A DNA stretch of 64,000 nucleotides from an uncultured Eggerthellaceae bacterium (lineage in GTDB: Bacteria > Actinomycetota > Coriobacteriia > Coriobacteriales > Eggerthellaceae): the NCBI GenBank assembly GCA_910588905.1, contig CAJURZ010000002.1, positions 1 to 64,000 of the forward strand. Direction: 5' to 3'. Shown in pieces: positions 16,278-24,893 of this stretch. Each line of letters starts with the position of its first letter. Position 1 is the stretch's first letter. Made by a program: the position numbers and the translations under genes. The notes beneath the pieces are model-generated. The model made no database searches and was not told the origin of the DNA. It was given only the letters and a program-made list of their open reading frames with translations.

Positions 16278-17681
16278 CTAGGTTAGGATGAAGCAGCCGA
16301 TCATGCCTGCTGCGATGACCATGAGGGCGATGGGGGCATTGCGCTTCACCAACGCCATGAGATCGACATTTGCTTCTGTGCTGACCATGATGGTCTGGGG
16401 ATGTACGGGACACATGCACGAAGGCATGCCCAGCATGACGAGCACGGCCATGAAGCACACATAGACATCCATGCCCGTTGCCTGAGAGATGCCCAGCATG
16501 AGCGGTGCCGCAATGGCCAAAGTCGCCGTAACGGAGCCGCAGCAGATGATGATGGGCATGCAGAGCAGGCAGCCGACCGCAGTGATGAGGTAACCGTTCC
16601 CACCGGCTCCGGCCAGGAGGTTGGCGATGGCCTGAAGGCCACCGATCTGGTCGAGGACCGTAGCGAACATGGCTGCCGGGATGATGAGCCAGCCACCACT
16701 GCGCATGAACTCGGCCATGGCGATGAAGAACTCATTGGCAGCAGAGAATGTGGCATCCACCTTCTTCTTGTGGATCATGTCCACGATCATGGCGATGATG
16801 AGCGACAGGAAGATGCCGCCGATGACGCTGATGACGATCGTGCCTACTACAAGCTTGCTGAAGATGATGACGATGATCAACGGAAGGATGGGCAGCAGCG
16901 CATAATAAGCCGGACAATCCGGAACCTCGATGAGCACGTTGGCTGCCAGATTGCCTTCTTCCATGACCTCGCCGTTCTTGGCCGCCTTGGCCTTGGCCCG
17001 CTTGTCACAGAACATGGAATAGATGGGGAAGGCGATCATAGCGAAGGGAAGCATGACGCACATGGTGGGAATCTGATATGCGCCGAAGAACTCCGGAACG
17101 GACAAACCCTCCACGCCCGCCACGGAGAAGATCTGGGCGGACATGGTGTCAGCCGGACCCCAGATGAATCCTGTGGCGATCATGATGCATGAGCCGGACG
17201 TCAATGCGGAGACACCTGCCGCACGCAGCACAGGATACATAGTAGCCAGCATGAGCGCTGCCAAACTGGTGGCACTGGGAATGGCCAGCTTCAGGAAGAA
17301 TACCAAGAAGATGACGCCCGAACAGAGGATGTAGGGATTCTTCAGCTTGGTGAACGGCTTCGCACAGATGAGCGCGAAGCGATCGGATGCACCAAGATAG
17401 TTCATGTATCCAACATAGCCCAACACAGCAAGGATGGTCAGAAGCGCACCACCGAACTGCGTTTTCATGGTTGCTTGGAACATTTCGAAGCAATCAAGGA
17501 ACACATTGCCGGTGCCCTTGTCTCCAAGGATGCTGTTGCCGGTGATAGCCGTAAAGGCAATAGCGCCGATGAGCCCCAAGAGCATCAAAACGATGATGGT
17601 CGGTTTGATGTTCTTGACGAGCGCAATGACGAAAACCGCCAACAGGGCGACGGTCAAAGCGATAGCGATCGCTGAATTCAT
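16278..17681 (-). CDS. DcuC-type C4-dicarboxylate carrier
   Basis: A 467-residue inner membrane carrier with about twelve hydrophobic segments. The segment PSATSLAALMLATMYPVLRA, followed by GVSALTSGSC, and the two-half layout with a cytoplasmic loop near residue 225-250 (CDKRAKAKAAKNGEVMEE) resemble DcuC anaerobic dicarboxylate exchangers. GGAGG precedes ATG 17681. The next gene is MmgE/PrpD, which fits uptake and conversion of a carboxylic acid. It may belong to the long operon starting with the MFS gene at 22801. Related short-chain anion carriers cannot be ruled out. Confidence 0.75.
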   Translation of the reverse strand: MNSAIAIALTVALLAVFVIALVKNIKPTIIVLMLLGLIGAIAFTAITGNSILGDKGTGNVFLDCFEMFQATMKTQFGGALLTILAVLGYVGYMNYLGASDRFALICAKPFTKLKNPYILCSGVIFLVFFLKLAIPSATSLAALMLATMYPVLRAAGVSALTSGSCIMIATGFIWGPADTMSAQIFSVAGVEGLSVPEFFGAYQIPTMCVMLPFAMIAFPIYSMFCDKRAKAKAAKNGEVMEEGNLAANVLIEVPDCPAYYALLPILPLIIVIIFSKLVVGTIVISVIGGIFLSLIIAMIVDMIHKKKVDATFSAANEFFIAMAEFMRSGGWLIIPAAMFATVLDQIGGLQAIANLLAGAGGNGYLITAVGCLLCMPIIICCGSVTATLAIAAPLMLGISQATGMDVYVCFMAVLVMLGMPSCMCPVHPQTIMVSTEANVDLMALVKRNAPIALMVIAAGMIGCFILT

Positions 17682-17740
17682 CTTCTCCTCCTTCTTTCTT
17701 TCAGATACAGTCTCCGCAGAGGTTCCGCCGGACCTTTGCG

Positions 17741-17771
17741 CCCTTCATCTCTGCCCACCAGGGATGAAGGG
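17741..17771. repeat. Hairpin between zinc-ribbon gene and dcuC-like gene
   Basis: CCCTTCATC (17741-17749) and GATGAAGGG (17763-17771) form a perfect 9-bp stem with a 13-base loop in the 177-base gap. No T-run follows on the minus strand, so partial termination or mRNA processing between the redox genes and the carrier is possible. Confidence 0.45.
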
Positions 17772-17858
17772 TCACGATCCGTCAGGACCCTCGATCCTTT
17801 GAAGCGGCGCGATGGACCGGATACCACGGCTTCCCATCGCGCTGCCCTCACTGGTGAC

Positions 17859-18095
17859 CTAAGCGCTCGGGGGCTTCGGCGCACCGGGTGCTGCGGGTGC
17901 ACCAGGAGCCGCAGGTGCAGAAGGGGCTCCTGGAGCGGCAGGAGCACCAGCCGCCATGGCCTCGAGCTCCGAGGTAGGGGTCTTGCAGAACGGACATTTC
18001 TTCGGCAGAACGCCATTGGTGTAGTTGACGCGCTTGCCGCATTTAGGGCACTCGATGGATGTGGGCGCATTCGCGTCCGCTGGTCTGAAGCACAT
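17859..18095 (-). CDS. Zinc-ribbon microprotein with Ala-Gly-Pro tail
   Basis: A 78-residue protein. CPKC (residues 16-19) and CPFC (34-37) form one zinc-ribbon or rubredoxin-like metal knuckle pair. The last 30 residues are a low-complexity GAPAAPGAPSAP-type tail, probably disordered. ATG 18095 is preceded by GAAAGAGAG; a longer frame upstream has no support. It is the third of three tiny cysteine-rich proteins between a molybdopterin enzyme operon and a carrier gene. It may bind zinc and act as an adaptor, or bind iron and carry electrons; the 14-residue spacing between knuckles is shorter than in rubredoxin. Confidence 0.75.
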   Translation of the reverse strand: MCFRPADANAPTSIECPKCGKRVNYTNGVLPKKCPFCKTPTSELEAMAAGAPAAPGAPSAPAAPGAPAAPGAPKPPSA

Positions 18096-18151
18096 GATGG
18101 TCTCTCTTTCAAATCTTCCTGTCGGAGGCGGTACCATCGCCTCCGACCTGT

Positions 18152-18370
18152 TCAGTCTGTAGGACCTTGAGGCATGAAGCAGGCACTGGAGGTACGCGCA
18201 TCCCCCTGGGATTCCCAAAGACGCACGGCCTCATCCCTGTCCTGCTGGGTGAAGACCCTCCCACATCGCTTGCATGCGTCCATGATCAAGAAATTCTTCG
18301 TGCCGCATGCAGGACAGATCAGATACTTCGGACGACAATGGTCACAGGTCGGTCGGCACCCATATGCCAT
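18152..18370 (-). CDS. Cysteine-rich zinc-ribbon microprotein
   Basis: A 72-residue protein with seven cysteines in its first 36 residues: C5, C9, C12, then CPAC (19-22) and CKRC (33-36). The last four make a classic ribbon (ICPACGTKNFLIMDACKRCG); the first three could add a second site. The C-terminal half is charged and then unstructured. GAGGAGG lies seven bases before ATG 18370. It has no membrane or signal segment, so it is cytoplasmic. Function unknown; the context is the Mo-enzyme operon. Confidence 0.75.
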   Translation of the reverse strand: MAYGCRPTCDHCRPKYLICPACGTKNFLIMDACKRCGRVFTQQDRDEAVRLWESQGDARTSSACFMPQGPTD

Positions 18371-18406
18371 CGGATGGCCTCCTCAAAGCAGAGTAGGGCC
18401 GATGCC

Positions 18407-18583
18407 CTACTCCGTCACTTCGAACTTGGTCTTGCACCACGGGCACTTGGTGGTGAAGCTGCCGAATTCACGGCTGGTGACTATCTTCCGGATGGGCTTG
18501 CCACAATTGGGGCATACCTTCGGAGCCTTGTCTTTGATCTCTTCGATGCCCTCGACATCTTTCTGATCGGGACTATATGCCAT
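18407..18583 (-). CDS. 58-residue zinc-ribbon microprotein
   Basis: A very short gene, easily missed. ATG 18583 has GAGAGGAG seven bases before it, and the frame runs to TAG at 18407. The protein has an acidic N-terminus (MAYSPDQKDVEGIEE), then CPNC (24-27) and CPWC (47-50), a two-knuckle ribbon with a 19-residue spacing and no other cysteine. It begins with the same MAY as the 72-residue neighbour. It is the first of the three small proteins after the ferredoxin-like gene, 80 bases away. Zinc binding is likely; a role as metallochaperone, electron carrier or subunit adaptor for the Mo enzyme is a guess. Confidence 0.75.
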   Translation of the reverse strand: MAYSPDQKDVEGIEEIKDKAPKVCPNCGKPIRKIVTSREFGSFTTKCPWCKTKFEVTE

Positions 18584-18663
18584 GGAATGCTCCTCTCATC
18601 TCGTATGATCGGACATCCGGGCGACGATATCAGAGCCGCCCGGATGCAACGGTCTTCATCCTC

Positions 18664-19002
18664 TTAGGGCATGAAGGTGGCAACGCCGCCTGCTCCGAGC
18701 TTCTCCAGCTGGGCCGGAACCTCATCAACGGGGACGACCTCCATGCACTGGGCCAGGCAGTGGTGAGCGCATGCAGCCCTCTTGCCCTCCTCGAGCCTAT
18801 CCACGCACAGGTTGCACAGGTTCGACGGTACGGGCACGTAATCCCAATACCATTCGCCGCCCTGCTGCATGGGACCGAATTCGGAGAGCTTGATGCCCCA
18901 TTGTTCCTGAGACTCTATCTGCCTTTCCTGGCGGCAGGCCACTTCGCAGGTATGGCAGCCCGTGCAGTACTTGTAGTCGATGATCATTGCGTACTTGGTC
19001 AT
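18664..19002 (-). CDS. Ferredoxin-like iron-sulfur subunit of the Mo enzyme
   Basis: A 112-residue protein with the start of a DmsB/NrfC-type subunit: CTGCHTCEVACRQE provides C-x2-C-x2-C-x3-C type ligands, and later CNLCVDR and CAHHCLAQCMEV supply the rest, probably two [4Fe-4S] clusters. At 112 residues it is about half the length of usual four-cluster subunits. GGAGG precedes ATG 19002, 29 bases after the Mo-enzyme stop. It most likely passes electrons from a soluble donor to the molybdopterin enzyme; no membrane anchor gene is present. Confidence 0.9.
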   Translation of the reverse strand: MTKYAMIIDYKYCTGCHTCEVACRQERQIESQEQWGIKLSEFGPMQQGGEWYWDYVPVPSNLCNLCVDRLEEGKRAACAHHCLAQCMEVVPVDEVPAQLEKLGAGGVATFMP

Positions 19003-19031
19003 ATGCTTTCCTCCTCTCTGGATGTGATGAG

Positions 19032-21392
19032 CTACTCGCCGGGATGGAAGTTCTGATACAGATACGGGGACTTCTCGTCGCTCGCATCGTCCAGGCTGTT
19101 GGGACCACGGTCCTCACGCGGCACGTACACGGTGGGATCTTCCATGGCAGCATTGGGATCGGCTACCTTGCTGATCTTGCAGAGGACGCCCTTGTACGGT
19201 GCGCCATAGCCCAGCTTGCCCACCTTGTACATGGGGATGAGCTTGTTGATGTTGGACTTCCACACGCCGAAGAAGTTGGGGAATTCGCCATCCTGCTCGG
19301 GATACCACCAGCCATGGGTTGCATGGATGACGCGCTCTGACACCTCGTAGGACACGCGTGCACGCTCGCAGCACTTGCCGAACTGGTTCTCGATGAGCAC
19401 CCAGTCGCCGTCGTTGATGCCATGCTCTGCTGCCGTCTTGGGGTTGATGGTCACGAGCGGATCCGGCGTGCAGTTGCGCAGGCTGGGGATCTGACGGTGC
19501 TCGGAGTGGAAGGACACGAAATCGCGACCACCCGTGGTGAGCACGAGCGGGTATTCCTTGGCCAGCTCTGGGGTGCTGTAGGGGCTCATGGCCGGCTCCA
19601 TGAAGAAGGGCAGGTCATACTCGCCGAAGTCATCATAGATGGAGGACTGGACCTCGATCATGCCCGTAGGCGTATTGAAGCCCGGTTCGCCGTCAGGACG
19701 CAGAAGGCCCTTCTCGTACTTGCGGTAGATCTGCTTCTGCTGGAAGACGCCCGCGTCACGCAGATCATTGAAGTCCCAATCATACTGGGTGTGGATCTGC
19801 GCATCGAAGAACTCCTCAGCGGTCTCCCAAGGCCAGGCCTCAGGGTTCAGGCGCTTGCCGACGATCATGTCGATCTCGATGTCGGACTTGCACTCGCCCG
19901 GATCCACAGCCTGGTTGATAGCACCCAGGAAGTGGGTGTTGCGCCCGAAGTGAGGCAGCACCACAGCATCCTGCGCCGCAAAGCCGGCAAGGGGCATCAC
20001 CAGATCGCACAACGCCATGATGGTCGGGGTCATGAATACGTCATGGGCTGCGTTGAAATCGCACTTCATGAGGGCGTTGTACCAACGCTCAGGCTCTGCA
20101 TAGCAGGTGGGAGACAGCGGGTTGGACCCATAGAAGTAGGTCATCTTGATGGGATAGGGCTGTTCAGTCTCAAGGGCCGTCAGGATGGAGTCCGGATGGC
20201 ACATGGGACCGGTGGCATAGGCCGGATGATCTTCCTTGGCATCGATGCGCTTGGCGAAGACCTCGGGATCAACGTACTGGCTGGTCTCGAAGCGCCAGCG
20301 GCCCATGAAGCTTGAGGGCAGTGCCAGGATGATGCCGCCCGGGATGTCCATATAACCACAGACCGCAGCGATAGCCAACATGGCCTGACCAGCCTGGGCC
20401 CCGTTCTGCTGAGTGTCGAACGCCAAGCCCCACATGATGGATGAGGGCGAATTGGTGGCGAAGGCACGGGCAGCCCCACGGATGGTATCCGCAGGCACCC
20501 AGGTGATCTCCTCTGCCCATTCCGGCGTGAACTGCTTCACGTGCTCAGCCAGCTCGTCAACGCCGAAGACCCACTTCTCGCAGAAGTCATGGTCATAGAG
20601 GTCTTCGCCCAGGATGACATGGAGCATGGCAAGGCCGATGGCCGCGTCAGTACCCGGACGCAGCTGCAGATGATAGGCAGCGCGGGAGCCGAGCCAAGTG
20701 AGGCGCGGATCGATGGTGATGAGCTTGGAACCACGCTTCATGAGGTCAACGATGGAATGCCCATAGAAGCCATCAGGGTTCGATTGGAGCGGGCTCTTGC
20801 CCCACAGGATGATGTACTTGGGAACCTCGTATTCGGGATCATCGTAGCGCTGCTCGAGGAACTGAGCGTAATCCAGCTCAGGATAGCCAGCCCCCAAGAG
20901 GAAGTCTGCCACTACAGTACGCGGTCCATAGCAGGAAGAACCGCTCATCATGAAGGAGATGTTCGGCGTCTTGAAGCATGCATTGGCCATGGGAGGTGCA
21001 TAGAGGCTGGCCTGACGTCCCGTTCCCTGGGAAACGAAGATGGATTCCGGTCCATAGTTGTCCCAGATCTTATGGACTTCCTCTTCCAGGATATCCAGGG
21101 CCTCATCCCACGTGATGCGCTCCCACGTATCCTTGCCACGATCCTCCTTGGCGCGCTTCATGGGATAGCGAATGCGATCGGGATGATTCTCGAACTCGGT
21201 CAGCGCGAGGCACCTCGGGCAGAGACGGCCTTGGGAGATGGGGTGCTCGGGGTCGCCCTCTACCTTGACTAGCTTGCCGTCCTTGACATGCAGGATCATG
21301 CCGCATCCGACTGGATGGTCTCCTGGAGGTGACCATCCGCATGTGCGGACCAGGACCTCATCGCCCTCGACTGTCTTGTAGCCTTTCTTCAT
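19032..21392 (-). CDS. Molybdopterin-dependent oxidoreductase, catalytic subunit
   Basis: A 786-residue member of the DMSO reductase superfamily, holding a bis-MGD cofactor. The N-terminal [4Fe-4S] site is unusual: C18, C30, C58 and C61 replace the compact C-x2-C-x3-C motif. GSSCYGPR puts C154 where formate dehydrogenase-like enzymes have the Mo-ligating Cys/Sec before HGP. VKVEGDPEHPISQGRLC, PIKMTYFYGSNPL and TTGGRDFVSFHSEHRQIP are family stretches. There is no Tat signal, so the enzyme is cytoplasmic. An MFS gene precedes it and a small FeS protein follows, an arrangement like that of catechol dehydroxylases of gut Eggerthellaceae. The substrate is not determined; reductive dehydroxylation of a phenolic or hydroxylated acid is the working idea. 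Confidence 0.9.
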   Translation of the reverse strand: MKKGYKTVEGDEVLVRTCGWSPPGDHPVGCGMILHVKDGKLVKVEGDPEHPISQGRLCPRCLALTEFENHPDRIRYPMKRAKEDRGKDTWERITWDEALDILEEEVHKIWDNYGPESIFVSQGTGRQASLYAPPMANACFKTPNISFMMSGSSCYGPRTVVADFLLGAGYPELDYAQFLEQRYDDPEYEVPKYIILWGKSPLQSNPDGFYGHSIVDLMKRGSKLITIDPRLTWLGSRAAYHLQLRPGTDAAIGLAMLHVILGEDLYDHDFCEKWVFGVDELAEHVKQFTPEWAEEITWVPADTIRGAARAFATNSPSSIMWGLAFDTQQNGAQAGQAMLAIAAVCGYMDIPGGIILALPSSFMGRWRFETSQYVDPEVFAKRIDAKEDHPAYATGPMCHPDSILTALETEQPYPIKMTYFYGSNPLSPTCYAEPERWYNALMKCDFNAAHDVFMTPTIMALCDLVMPLAGFAAQDAVVLPHFGRNTHFLGAINQAVDPGECKSDIEIDMIVGKRLNPEAWPWETAEEFFDAQIHTQYDWDFNDLRDAGVFQQKQIYRKYEKGLLRPDGEPGFNTPTGMIEVQSSIYDDFGEYDLPFFMEPAMSPYSTPELAKEYPLVLTTGGRDFVSFHSEHRQIPSLRNCTPDPLVTINPKTAAEHGINDGDWVLIENQFGKCCERARVSYEVSERVIHATHGWWYPEQDGEFPNFFGVWKSNINKLIPMYKVGKLGYGAPYKGVLCKISKVADPNAAMEDPTVYVPREDRGPNSLDDASDEKSPYLYQNFHPGE

Positions 21393-21442
21393 ACGCTTTC
21401 TCCTCTCTTCCGCTTTCCTTCTTCTGGTCCTAGAAAAAGCTT

Positions 21443-22801
21443 TCAGCTTTTGTAGGCAAGGGTGTCGAGGTCCTCGATGGCAGTGCCCTTCGTCTCATCC
21501 TTGATGAGGACCTTTGTGAACAGAGCAGCGAGCGCAAGTGGCACTAGGAACACCAGGAGCACCGTGGCGAAGGTGGAACCCGATTGCAGCGCGCCGCCGA
21601 TGATGATGGGGATGATCAAGCCGCCGATGCGCGCCACGGTGGTCACGCAGGCCTGGCCTGTTGCCCGGATCTCAGTGGGATAGGCTTCGATGGTGATGGG
21701 CTGTGGTGTGGTATAGGCATAGTTGATGGCGAAGCCCATGAAGATGACCGCAGGGACCATGAGCCCCGCACCCAGCCCCATGAAGGCGGTGATGATAACG
21801 GAGAGCGCTGCTAGGGCGATGGCAAGATAGGTACTACGGATGCGACCGATCCTGTCTGCCACGATACCCGCACAAAGGGCACCTAGGCATCCCAGGGCAT
21901 TCATGAGGGTGGTGAGCCCATAGCTGGAGGCAACGGTGTAGCCGCTGTTGACCAGCACTGTGGGCATCCAATTGGTGAGGCCATAGGACAGAGCGCAAGT
22001 AGTGAAAGCTACGAGCCAGATGCCAATGGTCACCCGGCGATACTTCTTGGAGAGCAGCTCACGGAGCTGTCCTTTGCTCTCAGCAGGAGTGATGGCGATC
22101 TCAGAAGCCTCATAACCACCCGGATGGGGATGGGCAAGCTTCTGGTTGATCCCATTGATGACCTTCATGGCCTCAGCTGTGCGCCCCTTGCGCATGAGCC
22201 ACTGAACAGATTCCGGGATCATGAAGTACATGGCTATGCCGTATATGAACGGGAACCCGCCTATCAGATAGCATATACGCCATCCGAAGCGGGGGACCAC
22301 GTACATGGCCACCAATCCCGCCAAGACCCAGCCGAGCATCATGAACATCTTGGTCAGGGTGACGAAGGCGCCACGGTGGTTGGTGGGTGCGTATTCAGAG
22401 ACCAAGGTCACGCTCAGCGGGATGACCGCGCCCACGCCTACACCAGAGAAGATGCGGCAGAGCGCGAAGAGGTCATAGCTGTGCACGAAGAAGATGGGTA
22501 CGGTCAGGATGGAGTAGATCATGATGCTCACATTGAGCACATGCTTCCGCCCCAGCTTGTCTGCAAGATATCCTGAGAAGAATCCACCGACCAACATGCC
22601 GATGAGGCTGAACGAAGCCAGACTGCCTGTGGCGATGAGACCCAGCTCCATCTCCGCTGAGATCTGTGGCATGGTGAAGGAGACGATCATGAAATCGAAG
22701 CCGTCGAACACCATAGCCAAGCCGACGAAGATGAGGATCTTGATGGAGAATCTTAGACCGCCGGGCTGCTCGAGGATCTCTGAGACATACACCTTCCGCA
22801 C
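21443..22801 (-). CDS. MFS transporter (AAHS/sugar-porter-like)
   Basis: A 452-residue permease with twelve membrane segments. FDGFDFMIVSFTMPQIS in helix 1 and GYLADKLGRKHVL after helix 2 are typical of the aromatic-acid/proton symporter and related groups; the second-half loop GIVADRIGRIRSTY repeats the motif. The start is GTG 22801, five bases after GGGGGAGG. It heads the operon with the molybdopterin enzyme and probably brings in that enzyme's substrate. The promoter should lie in the spacer shared with the divergent pucR-like gene. Confidence 0.9.
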   Translation of the reverse strand: MRKVYVSEILEQPGGLRFSIKILIFVGLAMVFDGFDFMIVSFTMPQISAEMELGLIATGSLASFSLIGMLVGGFFSGYLADKLGRKHVLNVSIMIYSILTVPIFFVHSYDLFALCRIFSGVGVGAVIPLSVTLVSEYAPTNHRGAFVTLTKMFMMLGWVLAGLVAMYVVPRFGWRICYLIGGFPFIYGIAMYFMIPESVQWLMRKGRTAEAMKVINGINQKLAHPHPGGYEASEIAITPAESKGQLRELLSKKYRRVTIGIWLVAFTTCALSYGLTNWMPTVLVNSGYTVASSYGLTTLMNALGCLGALCAGIVADRIGRIRSTYLAIALAALSVIITAFMGLGAGLMVPAVIFMGFAINYAYTTPQPITIEAYPTEIRATGQACVTTVARIGGLIIPIIIGGALQSGSTFATVLLVFLVPLALAALFTKVLIKDETKGTAIEDLDTLAYKS

Positions 22802-22916
22802 TTCGACCTCCCCCTTCCCTTGCTCTTGACAAGGCCCCCTTAGGAATCGACGAGAAGCATCTTAGAAAAGGGCGTCACGAGCGTATATTGACAGAGCAGC
22901 CAAAAGCTGATGCTGG

Positions 22917-22937
22917 TATTGCATGATTGTGACAATA
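22917..22937. promoter_or_regulatory. Overlapping palindromes in the MFS/pucR-like spacer
   Basis: ATTGTGACAAT (22926-22936) is palindromic about its central G, and TATTG (22917-22921) pairs with CAATA (22933-22937). The site lies in the 335-base non-coding spacer 22802-23136, between two divergent genes, and is a candidate operator for the PucR-like protein. A TTGACA at 22888-22893 has no good -10 at 17 bases. Confidence 0.35.
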
Positions 22938-23136
22938 GGAGCCAACAGGTCATTCCCTTGTCTGCCACGATGTCGGAAAATGCCTGATTGAACTGGGAAG
23001 ATGTCCTTATGGCCTCTCCTATGACTCACCTTTTCTCCCTTGGAGAGCCATCGCCATCGCCTTTGCGAAAGCCACGGTTTCGTTTACCATCATCCTATCT
23101 TTGATGCTTGCAGCTGTTATGCCAGGGGGGCTGAAC

Positions 23137-24831
23137 ATGACTGACGATCACGAGATGCATAGGATGAGATCTGAGAGTTTCGACCGCACCATCCCCCTTC
23201 ACCATATGGCCAAGGAAGCAACTGTCACGCTGAACATGCTCTTGGCCCATCTCGGCCCGAACTCGATCCTCTCCGCTCCCAAGAGAACGCGGGGGGCCTA
23301 CCGCTGGGCCGTAGACATCACCGACCCAGCCGTGATCTCAGATGCCTCGTTCCAGGAGGGACTCATGTTCATCGGCCCCGCCGATGCCATATCCTCCTTC
23401 ACCGAAGCACGCGAGCTTCCTTTCGGGTCGCTGTTCATCGCTATCACCGATGAGGACGAAGTGCCATCTGGTCTGCCCCAGCGAAGCCTGGTCATCAAGG
23501 GTGAGCAGAACTATCTCCATTACGTGAAGCGCATCCAAGGGCTCTTCCTTACCCTCTGGCTCTGGGAGATGGAGCTATCCCATATCGTCTACGAAGGCGA
23601 AGGGCGAGCGCGACGAGGAAAGCTCCAGAAGGTCGTTGACACCCAGTGCTTCTTCGCCCCTGAATTCGTCTGCATCACTGACACTGGCTTCAACCTCATA
23701 GCCGCATCCAAGGATATCGATCCACCTGACGGCCCCTATGCGACCCTGGTGGCCGAAGGCTGCTACAGCCCAGAGCAGATAGCATTCCTGAAGAGGGAGG
23801 TTCTGCCTCGGGTAGGGCCGCGGAACACGACAGTGATATGCGAACCTAACGCGCTCTGCCCCTTCCATACCCTTCACATGCCCTTCTTCATCGACGGAGC
23901 CTACCTCTTCCACCTCACCATGGTCTGCAAGGAACCAGAGCTCATCGGATCCCGAGAGGACATCTTCTCCATCCTCTCTACCCACGTGGCAGCCATCTGC
24001 ACGGAATTCTGGAATGGCCATCTTGAGGTGGAGAGCTCCTGCCATAAGATCCTGATACGGATGCTAGACAACAAGAACATGAACCAGGAGTACATCAGGA
24101 CCCAGCTGAGCGCCACCGTGATCCCGAACACTGACTGCTTTCGCCTTGCCCGCTATCGGATCAACCCGGAGCTCACGTTCGATCGAAGCCGCGAAGCCAT
24201 CCGTGCGGCAGTGGATCTATTCCCTGGTCATTGCTACCCGTTCATGTACCACGATGATCTCCTGGTGCTCATCTGCTCACCCACCAACAACCTTGGCGGC
24301 ATATCCCTGCGCAAGACATTGCGTCGCACCACAGACCTGCTCTTCGAACCCTACGGCCTGGTCTGTGCGCTCTCCCAGCCGTTCCGCTACATCGGCGACA
24401 TCACCTTCGCCTACCAGCAAACCAGTGATGCCTTTCGCTGTGAACGCTTGTTGAAGGCAGAGTACCCCGCAGGCTACGATGGGCAAGGCACGTTCCCGGC
24501 CATCCCCTTCGAGCATACGCTGCAATTCATGTTGGTGGATGGCAGCATAGACCCAGAGATGCACGGCAGCGTCTTCGCTCACAGCATCGTGCGGATCTTA
24601 GATGAGGAAGACCGCTCCCAAGGGGGAGATCTCATCGGCCTGCTCTGGGAATACCTCTGCACCGAGTGCAACGCGAGCGATGTGGCGAAGAAGCTCAACA
24701 TGCACCGCAACACGGTGGTCTATCACATCAACAAGTTCGAGAAGCGCTTCGACCTCTCGCTCAGCCTCCCCATGGTGCGCCACCGCCTGTATCTGGATTT
24801 CGTGCATCATTTCGCGAAGAACGCCCACTGA
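23137..24831 (+). CDS. PucR-type helix-turn-helix transcriptional regulator
   Basis: A 564-residue regulator. The C-terminal 70 residues match the PucR helix-turn-helix: LLWEYLCTECNASDVAKKLN, then MHRNTVVYHINKFEKRF. The long N-terminal region has no PucR, GAF or GGDEF signature that I can see and should be the sensor; it contains paired aromatic and cysteine-bearing stretches (CITDTGFNLIAASKD, ICEPNALCPFHTLH). The ATG at 23137 is preceded by GGGGGG; earlier TTG/ATG codons are possible starts. It is divergent from the MFS and Mo-enzyme operon, the layout of a local pathway regulator. Inducer unknown. Confidence 0.85.
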   Translation: MTDDHEMHRMRSESFDRTIPLHHMAKEATVTLNMLLAHLGPNSILSAPKRTRGAYRWAVDITDPAVISDASFQEGLMFIGPADAISSFTEARELPFGSLFIAITDEDEVPSGLPQRSLVIKGEQNYLHYVKRIQGLFLTLWLWEMELSHIVYEGEGRARRGKLQKVVDTQCFFAPEFVCITDTGFNLIAASKDIDPPDGPYATLVAEGCYSPEQIAFLKREVLPRVGPRNTTVICEPNALCPFHTLHMPFFIDGAYLFHLTMVCKEPELIGSREDIFSILSTHVAAICTEFWNGHLEVESSCHKILIRMLDNKNMNQEYIRTQLSATVIPNTDCFRLARYRINPELTFDRSREAIRAAVDLFPGHCYPFMYHDDLLVLICSPTNNLGGISLRKTLRRTTDLLFEPYGLVCALSQPFRYIGDITFAYQQTSDAFRCERLLKAEYPAGYDGQGTFPAIPFEHTLQFMLVDGSIDPEMHGSVFAHSIVRILDEEDRSQGGDLIGLLWEYLCTECNASDVAKKLNMHRNTVVYHINKFEKRFDLSLSLPMVRHRLYLDFVHHFAKNAH

Positions 24832-24839
24832 GGACGATC

Positions 24840-24867
24840 GACCCCTGAGGCGCATGCCCCAGGGGTC
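24840..24867. terminator. Hairpin between convergent pucR-like and cupin genes
   Basis: GACCCCTG (24840-24847) pairs with CAGGGGTC (24860-24867), with an inner GGC/GCC stem and a GCAT loop. It is positioned to stop both converging transcripts, though no T-run is present. Confidence 0.55.
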
Positions 24868-24893
24868 ATCATCGGGACGACAGGGATCCCCTC

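Noticed and set aside
17859..18583. Rubredoxin identity for the three small Cys proteins
   Set aside because: The distance between the two knuckles (10-19 residues) is shorter than in rubredoxin, and key aromatic core residues are missing; zinc ribbon is the safer call.
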